From positions 1,418,851 through 1,482,850 of the forward strand of contig VZSE01008349.1 of the NCBI GenBank assembly GCA_013398275.1: a DNA stretch of 64,000 nucleotides, in the 5' to 3' direction. Below, piece by piece: positions 38,601 through 53,122 of this stretch. The position numbers were made by a program, and so were the translations under genes. Numbering within the stretch: position 1 is the stretch's first letter; each line of letters starts with the position of its first letter. The notes under the pieces were generated by a model, which had not been told where the DNA came from, did no database searches, and worked only from the letters and a program-made list of their open reading frames with translations. Source of the stretch: Promerops cafer. Lineage: Eukaryota > Chordata > Aves > Passeriformes > Nectariniidae.

Positions 38601-41600
38601 TAAAAATATTAGAAAAATAATAAGAATAGCCTAGATTATTCCTTAGCACCAATGATGCTGGGATAACAAATGCAAGAGCAGCAAAGATGCTAGAGGTGCA
38701 AAAAAGTCATACATATGCTCATAACTCACGTCTCTTACTGACCCCAGAGGAAGTGTCTTAAATGAGAGGTTTTATTAGAAATAAAGTTTTGATTAACCTC
38801 ATGATTTCCTTGACAGCATTTACTGCTCTCTGGAAGGGCTATGACATTTCCAACATTTCCAGCATTTGAGCACTATTTCAAGACTCACTGGACCAAAAGG
38901 AAATTTAGATTAAGACTCTACAGTTCTCAGAGAGGACAGTCTCCTAAGGAGCTTTAATTACCTGGCTTCTGAGGCTACTGCTCCCCTGGCAGTTAGGTAC
39001 CACCCCAACAGGAGGTGCCTCCAGCAATTCCAAGTTTTTTTATCTGGGTGGAAATGCTTCCACAGTTTACAATTACAATGATAAAGATGGATTTCATTTT
39101 GATTCAGCAAAAGGTTTTGAATACTAAAGTAATTCTTTTAGTTCAGTGTTTTCTATACAGATTTGGTTGGAGTCAACACAAACACAAGGCACTATTTGGA
39201 GATCTGCACTGTGAGGAAGTTTCTTCTCAGAATTTTCATGGCTTTGACAAATAATTAGGGTTTGAAATTTGAGTCAGGATAGGCAGAATTTTAATCAGGA
39301 AAACAAGAAAATGAATATGTAAAGAACAGAGACAGGTTAGCATCAACTGAATGATAGCAAAACCAGAAGTGCCATGGTTGTGCTATCAGAGATTTAGAGA
39401 GACTTTTATGGCACACATAAGAAAACTGGGAAAAGACACATTTGAAAAATTTGAAAAAATGTGTCTTTTGAGAATGACCAAAAAAGGAGAAAGATGCTGA
39501 AGGAGAGAGGACTAATTAAAAACTAGGTATGAGTGATCCGTAACATTTTCAGTACCAGGTTCAGCTTGATTTACTGAAGCCATTCAGAGATGCTGATGCT
39601 GAAGGTACACTTCCAGTTCTTGGGCCTTATCTATGGAACAGATCTGTTGTGGAGAAAATGGAAAAGAAGTAGAAGTTTTAAAAGTACATTCACTTGTTCA
39701 CATATCATTCTACATTTAGACTCACCAAACTAACCTATCACAGCTCCACCAGAACCATGTGGCACTCACAATGTCAGGCATCCCTTTCTCAGGAAATTTG
39801 GAACATTTTAATTCACTGGAGAATCCCATGAATTGTCTGAAGACAAATCTAAATCTGTTATTTTTGAATCAAGAAGATAAGTTAATTTCAAATCAAGACT
39901 AGAGTTTCCTATTTCAGTAACAGCTCTCTAGACTTTGCAAGAATGAGGGGGGGAAGAAAGGAAACTAATCCTACTGGATGAAATTATCCTTGGTGGAGTT
40001 TCTCGTCATATAGGGGTTGTGAATGGCCCTCCTTCCTTACTGCTTCCTGACACCAACCTCTGAGAGAAGCAAACTCTACTCAGTAGGAGAGCAATGGTTC
40101 CTTCTTATTATCACATTTTCATTTGTCTAATTGATTCTTTTATTACTGTGTTTTGAGAGCAGTGAGAAAGGTTGATTTCTTAGACTTTTTTTTCATTCAG
40201 GCATTTAACAAAGAGGTTTTCACCTGTATGTCTTTGGCTTTAATTTATTTAGCCTGTTTAACAGGCTTTTAGCTTATATAGGTAATTTTAGCTTATGCCA
40301 TTTTCTTGTGATGATTCTTGACAATGTCAGTTGATGATTCTGGGACTTTTGGTAGGCGCAGCACAGAAAATGGCAGAGACAGTCTCTGTGTCACAGGAAT
40401 TTCTGGGTAAGTAGCAGACAGAACATGATCCAGTAGGTAAAACATACCTCACCCACATGAGAATAGGAACCTAACACATTTTCTTTTCAATAAATTTTTC
40501 TTGATGGATCATACCTCATCCCTCTGCTCTCCTCCCTCTCTCTTCTCTGTGAAGTACAGGTGTCTTTTCTGCAAATAACCTCAAACATTCACAGCTAGAG
40601 CTGCAAAAACAGTTTTCCTCAAGCTAGAAGTTTTAATCTTTAATTTTGGAACATATTAATTTCTTTAGATGGATATCAGTATGGACTGTTATCAGATAGT
40701 GGGACTAAAAAATAATTAGCTTTCACACAAAACCTTTACTGGGAAAACCCAGGCCAAGAATATTCAGAATTAGAATTTTGTCCAATTTCTTTCCCCTGGG
40801 CCAGAAGTCATAGAATGGCTCTGAAAAGTAGAAATTACACTCTGCATGGTACAGAGAATTGTGTCAATGTACATTACACTTCCTGATTTCTGCCAGCTAT
40901 AAACCCCTCAGCCAAGCTTTTCTGCTGGGAAGCCTGTCTATTGGCATACACATGGAAAGAGCAAGATGAAATTCTATTTTAGGAGGGAATGGAACTCAAA
41001 GTATAAAAAGCTTCAGAAAGTGACCTTTGCTGTGAGATTGCTTTGTCCTTTCATGGTGAGGGCTGCCAGAACTAGCAGCATCATGGGGTTGCCTGGATGT
41101 TAGGAAAGACAGAGACAGAAAATGTTGCCTGTTTCTTCTATTGTTCCCACATAGTCTGCAAAACCTGTCCCTCACCCTGACCGTATTCCTGTGGTCTCAG
41201 CCTGCTGGACAGTCACTACAGCAGCAACTTCTCTGTAAGAAAATGTTCCTCTTTGTAAGATCATTCAGGTTGGACCATTTCAGATATAATTGGTTGTATA
41301 CAAAACTACCAGGTCTTTCTTTGCTGGGCTTCTTTTGAAATGTGAAGCAGCACCATTATCTGAATTGCAGTTTTGCATGAGCTGTGCTTTGCTCCATCTA
41401 ATTCATACAAGAGCAGATACAAATTCCCAAGCTGCTGTCCAGTGTGAAGAAATTTAAAAACCTTGTGGTAAGCCCCAGTAGTTGCACCAGAAGAGCATTA
41501 CTGCCACAAAACCATGGAGCCTGTCTCCACAGCTAAGGAAATATCCAACTGTCATCATCCCATTGCTGCTTCTCTCAATGCTCTAGAGACAGATAGCAGT

Positions 41601-44296
41601 GCTGACCATTGTCCTGCTAAAGGGAATTCCTGTCAGTGAGTATTGGGAACAACTACAGAGGTAATATATGGGAGGAGGTGGAAAAGAAGACAAGTTTCTC
41701 TTTTGCTGAAAACGCAACATTACATAAGAGAGGAACGTTTCTTTCCAAGAATGGAGTGAAAGGAAATCTCTGCAGAACATCTTCCCACTACATTTGGTTT
41801 GACCAGTATATTTAAATAGCAGCTTTACAACCTGTTCTAGCTAGTATGACTGAGACCTATGGTCTTTTGATATTAATAACCTGAGTACTATCAAAAGTAA
41901 AATTTATGGTACCTATAGTTGACTGAAGGAGGTTTACAGAGTTTACCATGAGAAGTGGGTATTAGATCATCTGATTTGAATCTCCAGTATTTCACAAGCC
42001 ATTTCACAGAGCTGTGTATCACACAGCTCCCCTTTTATTGTGCTATCTTGTGTTTGGCTAAACACATTTTCAAGCAATTTAGCTAGGCTTGAATCCAAAA
42101 CACAGAAAGCTGGACAATCCACCACTGTTTTATTAGCTCAATCCAGCTGTTAATCAGATTCACTCTTAAAAATTTGTGCCTAATGTCCCATTTGAATCTG
42201 TATGACTTTAGCTTCCAGAAAATAGTGGGGTTTTTTTGGTTGGTTGTGTTTGTTGTTTTTCTTTTTCTCCTGAGGTTTTCCCTATTTAATTCAACTTAAT
42301 TTCATTCACTTACTATTATTTTATCTTCAAAAACCTACTTACATTGACGTTGTATCACATGTCAGGTCTTTTTTTTTTTTTTTAATGAACTTCTATCTCA
42401 CTCTGAAGTCATTCGTGCCCCTAAATCTCTGCTGCAAAGGGTGTAGGGGGGTGGTTGGGTTTTATTTGTTTGATTGGTTTTTTGCATATCTTAAACTTCT
42501 GTAAGTTAGTTTTAAAACAGAAAAGCTCATGTGACTTGTTAGTCTTATTTCATAACAAAGTTTCACCAGTTTTCTAAAGGAAAATGAACTTGTCTCCCTG
42601 AAAGTGAGTCTTGAAAGTCACATTTTTACCTGAACATGGCAGTAAGAGTGTTTGGTGAAATGTTTGCATATTGTGACCTTTAAATAATTTTCAGAACATT
42701 GTTCTTGCAGTAAAAGTTCACCATTCTGTAAGCTTCATCTGAATTTCATGTTCTTAGTTTTTACTGTGGCAAAGTACTTGTTTTGAGGTTGGCAGGGACA
42801 TAGCCACAGCCTCATTGTAACTTACCCTACCATGTATCTTCATATAGTCTTAAAATTTCATCAGCTCTTTCTATTTACTTTCACATAATTAATTCAAATG
42901 TTGAAAAATATCAGAATTACTACTACCCTACGTTAAATCCTGCTACTGGTGTTCATACTCAGTTATGACCCTGTGTGGACAATTCATGACTGGAATCTGT
43001 TTAAAAATCACTTTCTACACTATTTTCTCACTGTTCCTTTACTGTTTGTATACAGTACTGATATTAATTAGAATGCCCTGATATAATGCCAAATTACTTG
43101 ACAAAGCCTTAATAGCTTATATTTTGTACTTTTCTCAAACATACACTATCTTAAAAATACAATCCAAAACCAAAACCAGATTCAACTCTAAAAGCTGTAT
43201 TTCCAATGAAAAAGAAACTTCATTGGCACTTATTCTGTATTTGATATCCAACTCTTTAATAGTTATAATTCATGTCTAGTCTTTACTACTGAAGATTTAT
43301 ATTTGTGTGACTTACATCAGGATAACCAGTATATATTGCTTTGAGCCATCATCCCTGTCTTTGGAATACTGCTGCAGCATTGATAGTCTTCCTGACTCTT
43401 GGAACAGCTATGGTAATCCAAAATTTATCAGAAGGGAATTTCAACCAGTTCCTCAGATCTCTGGGTACAAATTATACAGGACTGTAGTCTTAACAAAATT
43501 TTTCTATTGCAGTTATTCAATATCCCCCTGAGTTGCTAGAGAACTGGAAAACACTTTTAATTTCCTCTTATGATGGAAAAAATGCATAGCATATTTTCAA
43601 TGAATTAACAGAAATATTTATTAAGCCTCTATTTGTTTTCCTTCATAACAACTTTATCATCTCCATTTAATAGCAGGCCTAGGAAGAATACATTTTTAAA
43701 AAATCTTCAGATTGTCATTTTTTCTATGTGATGCTAACATTTTTCTACATTTTATGATCATATATGCCTCCTTACCTATTTTTCATTACATATAATTTAA
43801 TATTCACAAGGCCTGCCCTGGCTTCATAACTGGGCCAAGATTGGCTCTAAGCCAAAGCTGTCCCTTCTGCTAGATTTGAACTGTCTTTTTTAAACATCTA
43901 ATAAAATCTTCTTTTAAATCAATTATTTTCTATTTTTTTTCCTAAACTTTTTTGCTCACATTTTTTTTCCTGTTTTAAAGTTAACTCCTATACACGTGAT
44001 GTGCATCCTTATGTTTAGCATATGTTTTTATAATTACTGTTTAGGGTAATTTTTTTTCCACAGTGACTGCAATTAGTCTTGATTAATGGCTCCCTGATTT
44101 TCTACTCTGTGATTAATCCTTCTTTATCATAATCTGGCACTTAGTAGCCCTCATGTAAGTAAATTACTCTCTCTAATTTTTAGAAGGTGTAATAATCTCT
44201 TAACATTGGCAGTCTAAACACTCCCTTGGTATTCTATGCTTTTAATGTAATAGGATGACGTATTTGTTATGAACTGTTAAAAATCAAAAGTTGATT
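38601..44296. other. Intergenic, nothing recognised
   Basis: AT-rich non-coding DNA. T-rich runs occur near 42368-42383. No gene, LTR or LINE was recognised. Confidence 0.5.
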
Positions 44297-44624
44297 TGCC
44301 TGACTAGGACATGCCTGAAGGACCATTACTTTAAGTACAATCACTTTATTATGTGGGAGTAAAGAAGCAGATAAGACCAACAAGGCTAGAAATGGGTTAG
44401 AGAGCAATTCTGGACTACATTAATACACAAAGTCGTGCTGGCTGCCTTGCCTGTCAGCAAGCTAGCAAGAAATTAAAGATACAATATACAAGCTCAAGTC
44501 TGATGCTTGACTTGATGGTGGAAATAGGCCAAAGTCAGTTATAATTGGTCATGTAATTGCAAACAGCTGACACACTTACCCTTGTAACGGGGTCATGGGG
44601 AAACTAGGAGGACTAAACACAGTG
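44297..44624 (-). mobile_element. Possible degraded solo LTR
   Basis: On the minus strand this block starts TGTGTTTAGTCC and contains a TATATTG box-like word near 44484 and an AATAAAGTG signal at about 44342-44350, the order expected for an LTR. The other terminus is not clear and no target-site duplication is visible. The call rests only on signal order and composition. Confidence 0.3.
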
Positions 44625-47600
44625 AAATAAGTTATTAGCCTTTGGGGATCCCACTGCAGTCAGAAGTGGTGACTTATTTTTGTTTTACTGTTTCTTTTTC
44701 TTCTTTTTTCCACAAGAAAGATGGATCTTCCAGACATCGCCTGAGTAAGTAAAGGCATTCTGATTTCCCTGAGAGTAAGTCTTGAGTTGTAGAAGAGACC
44801 GTCAACACTTAAAGGGTTTGCAGGACCAAATTCAGCTTTGAGTGGTACTTGTACATCTGTGTGGAAATTGGCAGGGTTGACTGTTCTTACTGATTTCAGT
44901 GAGGCTGTTAAGGCTTTTTAAATCAGAGCTGGATTTTGCAATTAGCCATTTCTCACACTAGACAGTGAACAAGTATATGTAGACATATACTCAGTTTATT
45001 CATACTGTTTTGAAAACAATCAAATCAATAGTGCCTATTTAAAAGAGAAAAAATGGCAGACTGTAACATCTAGATTATCTGCATCTAAAAATATTTTGAA
45101 ATACAGGTGGTTTCAGGGGAGCACAATGATTTAAATTTCCAACTTGTGTTTGTTATATAAAACACAGCATTGGCATTTTTATCACCTCTAATCAAGTCCA
45201 AAATCTGCATCTGTGTACTCCTTACACTGCAGAATGTCAATTAGTTTTATCCTCAGAGCACTGGTCCAAAACTACTGGTCCTCCTCATTTAAGGATAAAA
45301 AAAGAGAAAACTCTGGATCAAGTAACAGTGCCAAAGAGAAGCAAAGAGGAATGAACTGACAGTTTTCAGACTTTGACATGTTTCTAAACATGAATAATAA
45401 TTCTTTGTTGAGAAAAAGCAGTCAAGCGAGAATTACCTGGTCCTTAGTCAACTTTTAAAAATTACTTGGAATAAGACTGTCTTCACTAAAGCTGTTGTGT
45501 TAAGAACAATTTATAATAAGAAAATAATACCATGGGAACCATTTTCTTTATTACAAAGAATCATTCAACATTTGCAATATAAGGATTGTACAACAGTTGC
45601 AATATAAAGAGGAACGTTGAAAGTGGTGAGAATTTTTTATGTAAAATAAGCTGTTGAAAAGAGAATAAGTCATAATCATCCTTATGTCACTATATGGGGA
45701 ACTAAACAAAATGCTTTTATGGTTTGAGAATATTCAAATTGCATTTTATGCTTCCTAAGTCTGCTTTCAATAATATAGCTCTAGATAGGATGCACAAGTC
45801 AAGGAAATTGAGAGCGGAGGACAGAAATGTCTAGGTTGCACATTTTTCCCTTCCAAACACTATTCAACAGATTGTGTGACACAAGTTGCCAGCTATTTAG
45901 AACACAAAACCAACTTCACAATTACACACACAAAGTACTCGTGGAGGACTTGTCCTTACGTCTCTCAATATTTAATATGCCAAGAACCCTCAGCACTTTT
46001 CCCATGTTTCCCATACAGTTATCCATGAATCTCTCTGCTTTCTAAGGTAGACTTGCACATTCAACACTTTCTCCTCTAGGACATTACTTGTTCCCCTTGA
46101 GAAGTGAGGAATCCTACTTTTCTGCAAGTTATTCTGTACCATTCATGGTACATTATTACCTATTGTCAACTCATAAAAAACATTACACAGAACTCCATCA
46201 CTGCAACCCCAACACTTTGATTTTCATGAACAGAGTTACAGAAAATCTGCAGCAGTTAGGGTGGCATAGTTCAAAGAGGAAAATTGTGCCCTGTTTCTTT
46301 AGAGAGATTGTCTCCTCTGAGTGCTGTAACACAGTAACTCCTTTACAAAGCTCCATGAACATCTGTCTCTTCTTGCAAAAATTCTGTATCTGAAGTTGAC
46401 CATCTCCAATGTACAAAGGGACATAATCTTCACTAACATTCCTGTATCAGAATATGTAACCAGTAGCATTTCTCAGCATAACTATTAAGTCTGCAGTGAC
46501 CAAATTAACTTCTGTTTTTCTGTATGCCAATAGCTACTTCTAAAACAATAACCAGGATCTGGAACAGGTCCGAGTGTCTCCTGAATAATACAAGCCATTG
46601 ACCCCAACTGGGAGAAGTTCAGCCTGTGGATTACAACATTTATCCTTCTGGCAGGAATGCATAAAAAATTATGCATAAACAGATGTGCCTCAGCCAAATG
46701 GTGACACCAGGGACTTCTGGGTTCACAAAAACCTTCTGGAAAAATACATAGAAGAGCTCTTTTGCCTAGAAATTTTGATGCTTAAGTACAAGCGTGTGAC
46801 ATGCCTCCAGAAATATATGCATCAGGTATATGTAGCTGCAATGCCAGAATGATAAAATGACCGTAGATCAATATGAATGCTTGAGGTGATGTTGCACGAC
46901 AGGAAAATGTTTCATGTGAAGTAGCAGTCCCAGGGCATCTGGTAACTAACCAAGGAACTGTCCCTAGATCTCTGAAAAAGATAAAGGCAATTGTAATTAG
47001 AAGATATAAGCTAATGACTAAGCTGTGTGCTAATGGCCTATTAATAAATCCCTTTTGAGCTCCCTGAAATGTGGTTTCAGGCTCGTGTACTTGGAACCAA
47101 CTTGATATAGTTGGACATCTGCGTTCTGACTCTTCCAAAATTAAACAGTTTAAACATCCAGCTTTAATAGAATGGCTTCGAGTACAGATGGGTCTTCAAG
47201 GGTGTTCCAACAGGCTGTTGATCATGGATGCTTCAGGGCCAGCATTCAGGTCCAAATTAGACAGCTTCTTGTTTGCCAAGATGAAAGACAGAACAGCTGT
47301 ATGCACATAGTACAAAGACAGCACACCTGTCTAGATAATGTTATTCCTGTGCCTAAATAAAGTCTTGTAATATCAGTCTGAGAAAGGGGAGAATAAATAG
47401 CTTCTTAGGCACAGATACATGATTTACTGAGGATCAAGCCATGCTTCAGTCCTGTACAGTGATAACTCCTTCCCCTCTATCCTGCAAAAATTAATTCCTT
47501 TCAGTCTCTGATAGTCTGAATCTGATCATAATAAAGTCCTACATATGAACTTCCTTTGTACCATATTTGCCAAGCATTTCAAAGAGTACGGGAATAAGTT

Positions 47601-48354
47601 ATTGAGCAGAATATAACAAAAGATTTGACATGACATGAATTGGACTCCTTTCTCCCTGACTTTCTGTAAAGGAAGAGTGGGCTAGAAAAGCATATAAATG
47701 AGGAGCCAAAAAATCTTATTTACTGACAGTTCTTACTGTACAATTTCATAAACCAGGGCCTCTTGACTTTCCTGTGTCAGGAACACTCTATGCCTCTGCC
47801 CTTCCCTTTGTGGGTGCCCTCTACATCACTGCAGTACAAAGAAGACAAAGTGATTGTGATTCTCTTGCTCTTTAAAGAATGGTGGCATAAACAGAGCAAA
47901 TCAAATAACACCCCCACACACACTTGGTATTCAAAAACAAAACATAAAAGCCTCCGTGACTGGATAAAAGAAGGTACAAAGTTGCTATTTCACAGCTTCA
48001 ACAAAATGCGAGAAAAGTGTGCAAAAATACCTCTAGTTCAAGAAAGAAATTCCTGTTAATTAGTTAGAGGCACCCTTTCCAGTAAGGGTGAAATACATCT
48101 TTCAGAAAAACTAGACACCTTTGATAACACTTATATATATGTGTAGCATTAAGCCAAAAATAGAAAACATCATTTTTGCTGTCCAGATAACTATGCCAGA
48201 AGTAAATCTTCCAACCTTTGCTTGAAATGACATGCAAAACATACTTACGAGAACTATACAGAAGATTCTTCGCTGCTTGATTAAAGTGATAAAAGATTAC
48301 TCAGAATACAACTTGTGAATAAGTTGGTGAGTGACCCCAAGGTGTGACTGCCTT
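44625..48354. other. Intergenic, nothing recognised
   Basis: No gene or repeat recognised. The frames near 46-47 kb are chance-length and lack domains. Confidence 0.5.
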
Positions 48355-48749
48355 GGATCATGAAACAGAGTCCCTGGTGAGAAGCTCAACAGGACCTGGC
48401 AGTGTTTGCTCGCAGCCCAGAAAGTCAATCATATCCTGGGCTGCACCAAAAGGGGGTTGGCCATCAGGTCAAGGGAGAGAATTCTGCCCCTCTACTCCAC
48501 TCTTGTGGGACCCCACCTGAAGTGCTGCATCCAGCTCTGGGATTCCCAAAATAAAGACAGTGAGATTCTGGCACAGGTTGCCCAGAGAACTTGTGAATGC
48601 CCCATCCCTGGAAGTGTTCAAAGCCAAGATTGGATGGGGTTTTGAGCAACCTGGTCTAGAGGAAGGTGTCTCTGTCCACAGCAGGGAAGTTAGAACTAGA
48701 TGATCTGTAAGGTGCCTTCCAACACAAACTGTTCTGTGATTCTATGAAT
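48355..48749 (+). mobile_element. CR1 LINE fragment, 3' end with internal deletion
   Basis: The left part encodes the CR1 stretch around GCTGCATCCAGCTCTGGG. Near 48555-48575 it jumps to the distal block GGCACAGGTTGCCCAGAGAA, so several hundred bases of the usual element are missing. The right part is the standard 3' UTR and ends TGTTCTGTGATTCTATGAAT. The copy is fairly well preserved at the 3' end. Confidence 0.93.
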
Positions 48750-50651
48750 GTTGGCACGAAGGCCAGAAGACATGATCAATGTTATCAGTTGTTATAAGAC
48801 AGAAAGGAAAAGATGCTGACATTCAGACACAGGTATGAGTTGCTTGTATTTGGCAGCCACAGCTGCTGGGAATGGACAGAGCAGCTAATCTGACATATTT
48901 CCCTGCCAGGAGAGGATTGCTTCCTTTATCTAGAGCTTTGCTTCCATCTAGTTTTAACTTTCTTAATAAGCAAAGCTCTCCCTGCTTCCACTGAAAGAGA
49001 ATGTTCCATAGTCTAAAACTGAGCTCACTGCTTTTCTTTTTTCATTTTTGCAAATTTATCCCATTTTGATATTTACTGCTTTATTAAGCATAGTGACTAT
49101 ACCTGCTTTTTCTACAGTATGCAATTTTCTGTTATTCATGGTTTCTTGGCTATAAGGAGAGAAATATTATTTTAAAGTAGACCTGAATTCAATTATTTAG
49201 ATTGAGAGGGAATCAACTGTGAAACAGTAATAATTAGAATTAGCAATGCTGACCTCTGCCAAGGTGCTCACTGTTCCATACCACGAAGGCATATATAACA
49301 ATTCACATAGACTAGGAGACAGTTCAGGACACGTCCAAGGATGCTGGCTCTGCATGAGAGGACAACATTCAGAACGACACTTATCCTACCCTGATCCACT
49401 GATCCAGAGGCTAAAAGCAATAAACACAATCCATTCACTGTGAATGGAAATCACCTAGACTGAGAAAATGGGCTGCAGTTAAGTTTTACGTCAGAAATTT
49501 GAAAGAACATCAAAGAAACACTGTTTTGAAATTTAGTAGTGTTCCAGTAACTAAAGCTGTGGAGAGAACAGGGGCTAATAACTGTCCAGTGTGAGGTTCA
49601 AGGTATAGTCTAACGCCTGTCTTGCACACTTTTATTCATGTCTAATTTTGATTGGTTTTACTATAGTGTAAATGTTAATTTTATTAAAAAGCTGATTTAT
49701 TTATGTCTAATTATGTGTAAATATATGGAAGGGGAGATTTTCTTTCAGCATACCTATTTAATTTATCTGTTGACATGGGACAAAGGTAACCATGTAAAAT
49801 GAGAGGGGCCTGGGTAAAGAAACCTATTTCTAATGGCCATTTTTGTCACACATATACTAAAACCAGAATACATATCATAATGCAAACCAAACTTCCCTTT
49901 AGCTAGTTGTTTTTTTTATTTCTATGATAGCAAAAATAAATTTGTCTGTAATTCATAAAGCTTAATGAGTTTCTGATTACACTCATTTTGTATACTTGAA
50001 CAGTGCAAAGAGAGATTTTTCTAAGATTTGATGAAACTGTACACTTATCTGAAAAGCAAGCTTTAACAGACTGATCAGCACTCATTGGCACCTGGGCATT
50101 TGTATCAGTGAGTACACTGATCACTCTGCACTTCACCTTCCTTTGAGGGAAGATTTGCTTTCAGACTGCTGAGCTTTTGAATCTTTCCATGACTGTATCA
50201 CTGTGCAATTTCACTTAAACATCAAGAGCAAGTAGGAAGAATAAATGGGGAGCTGGCAAAGCAGTACAAGGTACAATAAAGCAGAAAAATCTCTCTTGAC
50301 TATATACTTGCATTTGGATTCCCTCATCAAATGATGTGTTTCTAAAGAGATGTATTTTAAAAACTATTAGTTCTCAGCTTCCTCCAGCAGTCTTCATTCA
50401 TTCCTGTTCACCGTTCAAGTAGCACTCATTTCTGTTTTAAAAACCCAAATGCTCTCCTTGACTCGAGCAGTTAATTTTATGACAAATAATCAAAAGCAAT
50501 AAGGTTACAAGATACTTTGCATTTAGATTATGTTTGTAGGGATATCACAACACTGGATGTATGAATTTCAGAGTCCCATGTCTCACAGAAGTACTCAGTA
50601 TGGCCTGTGCTCTTACAGCAGATGATAAAGGCAAATGCACTTCTGTGTAAA
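48750..50651. other. Intergenic, nothing recognised
   Basis: AT-rich non-coding DNA with many TAAT-containing words around 49.6-49.75 kb. No gene. Confidence 0.5.
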
Positions 50652-50659
50652 AGATAGAT

Positions 50660-50720
<61 letters not shown>
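50652..50720 (+). repeat. (GATA)n microsatellite
   Basis: About 17 near-perfect AGAT/GATA units, interrupted once near the left end. The open frame it creates on the minus strand (poly-SIYL) is an artefact of the repeat. Confidence 0.97.
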
Positions 50721-50721
<1 letters not shown>

Positions 50722-53122
50722 CACACAGAAAGATATTAACTGAACAAAATTCATATCGTTCCTTATAGAAGAGTGCTAAAGTAACTTTAAAAATTTGAAA
50801 ATATTACTTCAGCTATAATCATTAGTACTATCTTGGCTTGAAAGCAGGACAAATCAGCTTCTGCAATGATTATTACCTTTCTTAATCTTAACCTGTATCT
50901 GTTATTTAAAACATGCTGTTTCCAAGACAATTAAGAACTGGATGTTAAGAACTAGCACAGAAATCTAGAACATTAAAATGAACTATTTCACAAACACAAA
51001 AGAAGAGAGTAGAAAATCAGAGAATCTATTTAAATATTTATTTAGAGATATCAGCCTAAGGACAAATGAACTTATTACATTTCAGTAAATGAACTTATTA
51101 CATTTCAATAATTGTACTTGTTCTCTCCTTTTAATTGCACCTGGGAATAAAAAACATGATGTGACCGCACCTGGCTGGACAGCAATGATGGACAGACTGG
51201 TGATAAAATTTTCCAAACATGACCTTCCTTCTCCAACAGCCAGATTTACAGAAGCGCAGCCCAAGGAAACAACTACTTTTTTTTGATTTCTTTTCCATCA
51301 GACAGTTTCTGTTTTCTGAGCAAACCAGGCAGAAAGGAAGAAGAGAACACCAGCGGCAGCTTTTTAAGGACTTGCTTTGTTAGCTGTCACTAATATACTA
51401 TCTGTGTATGTTTCTATGCCCTCAAGCAAGCAGATTACAAGGTTCTGAGGTAAAAAAAAAAAAAAAAAAATTGGATAATACTTCTCATTCTAGTACAGTA
51501 ATAGACTCAGTAAATATCAAATCAATTTGCTAAGTAATTAACCCCTTCAATATCTTTGTAATGTACTGTTAGTTTTCTGTGGCTTTTTGTTGCTCTTTCT
51601 TCTTCAGAAGAGGAAAATGAGAACCATGCAGTTGAAGTATGCTTCCAGGCATAATCTCCAACGAGATCCCCGTGAGTTACCAGAGTGTCTAAGGTAGAAT
51701 TCAACTTACGCTTCAAGAGAGGGAGTTTTCAGCAGAGTATTTGGTTGGAAACCTTAACTCCATGAATAGTTTTCTCATGTAGTCTTTAACTGCTTCGGTC
51801 TGCTGGTCAGACTGGCCCATGCCAAACCCTGCTGTCTTAGTGGGGCTTCACAGAAGTGGATGAAGGGCCCAAACTACACTTCTTCCTGGAAATTAAAGGT
51901 TATCAGTTTCCTGTTTCTTTTAATTAGTTAGCATGTGTATACATGCAGGGAGTATGGCTGGGGAAAAATGTGATTTATTTTGATTCATTATTACTCTGGA
52001 TTTTTATTTTAATTAATGTCAGGAGAACTTAGAATTTTAGGAAGACTATTTCAAGATGCATTCAAAGCAAAAGAAATAAACTAAAATTATTTCAATGGGC
52101 CTATAATGTGAAAAAAAAATCCAAACATTTTGTGATGACTTCAAAATGGTTAAGAAGCAGGAGGAAAACAAGGCTATGTGTAATTTTTGTATGTTTCACT
52201 ACTGACACAGATCAAGGCTGAGTCCTAAAGAAAGCTTCCTGCAAGTTGTCCCAGCATGGCTGTAAGAGAGATGAAAGACACTGAAGCAGATGTGGGGAAA
52301 AGAAGACTTCACTGACAAAAACAGTCTGTAATTCTAGTTTAAGTCCTGGAGCTGGAAGTCATCTTGCCCATGACTGTTCGGTCAAAGGCAATGAGGATAG
52401 AGTTACTCAGTTCACTGCAATTTTTCTAGGACTATACCCATCATTAACTGTTTTGACAAATGAGAGAGAAGTGTATTATGACAAGATCGAGGGTGAAACA
52501 GGATGGCTACAAGTGCGAACAGCATAATCATTTATCTTAGTGACAGGAAAAGGGAGCTGCAGTAATTGCCAGAGTCAGCAGTGTTCTTTAATATGGGCTG
52601 AACTGCTGTGTGCAGTGAGAAAGGCAAGAACCCACGGAAAGTAAGGCGGTGAGACAAATAAAGGGGGGCCAAACAGCAGGTGACCAAGGAGATGGAAGTC
52701 AGTAGGACTTCTCTGCAGCCATGCAGATGTAACCCAAGGAGAGAATTGATACCCAAAGGAAGAAAGGGCAAGGAGCAGCATGCTGACAGCCACATGGGCT
52801 GTCACTAGAGGCAACAAAAAGGCTAAGTGGGAGAAGCCAAACTGCATCCCTGTGTCTGCACTCTCAGGTGACAGTGGATGAAGAGCAATGATACAAGTAC
52901 AGTCTAGAGACAGCACTTGTGAAGATCAGTGGCAGGAAAGCTTGGGTCTGGACAGCTATCACATGACCACAGCAGGACAGGAGGCTGAGCAGGCTGACAG
53001 GGTGTAGAATGCCAGAAGATAACAAGACAATGTGTATGTCTCCAAAAACGATAGCTGGATAGCCATGGAGCCAACCAAGGATTGTTTGCACTAACAGACA
53101 ATGATTGCTGGTGTTAACACTC
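50721..53122. other. Intergenic, upstream of RFXAP
   Basis: There is an A19 tract at 51452-51470. The 52.5-53.1 kb part has higher GC and several minus-strand frames but no domain I can name. As it abuts an LTR it could be decayed proviral sequence, but I see no retroviral motif to support that. Confidence 0.4.
51452..51470 (+). repeat. Poly-A tract
   Basis: Nineteen consecutive A, with no associated retrogene. Confidence 0.9.

Noticed and set aside
50545..50754. Minus-strand frame with a poly-SIYL run
   Set aside because: Produced by the GATA microsatellite.
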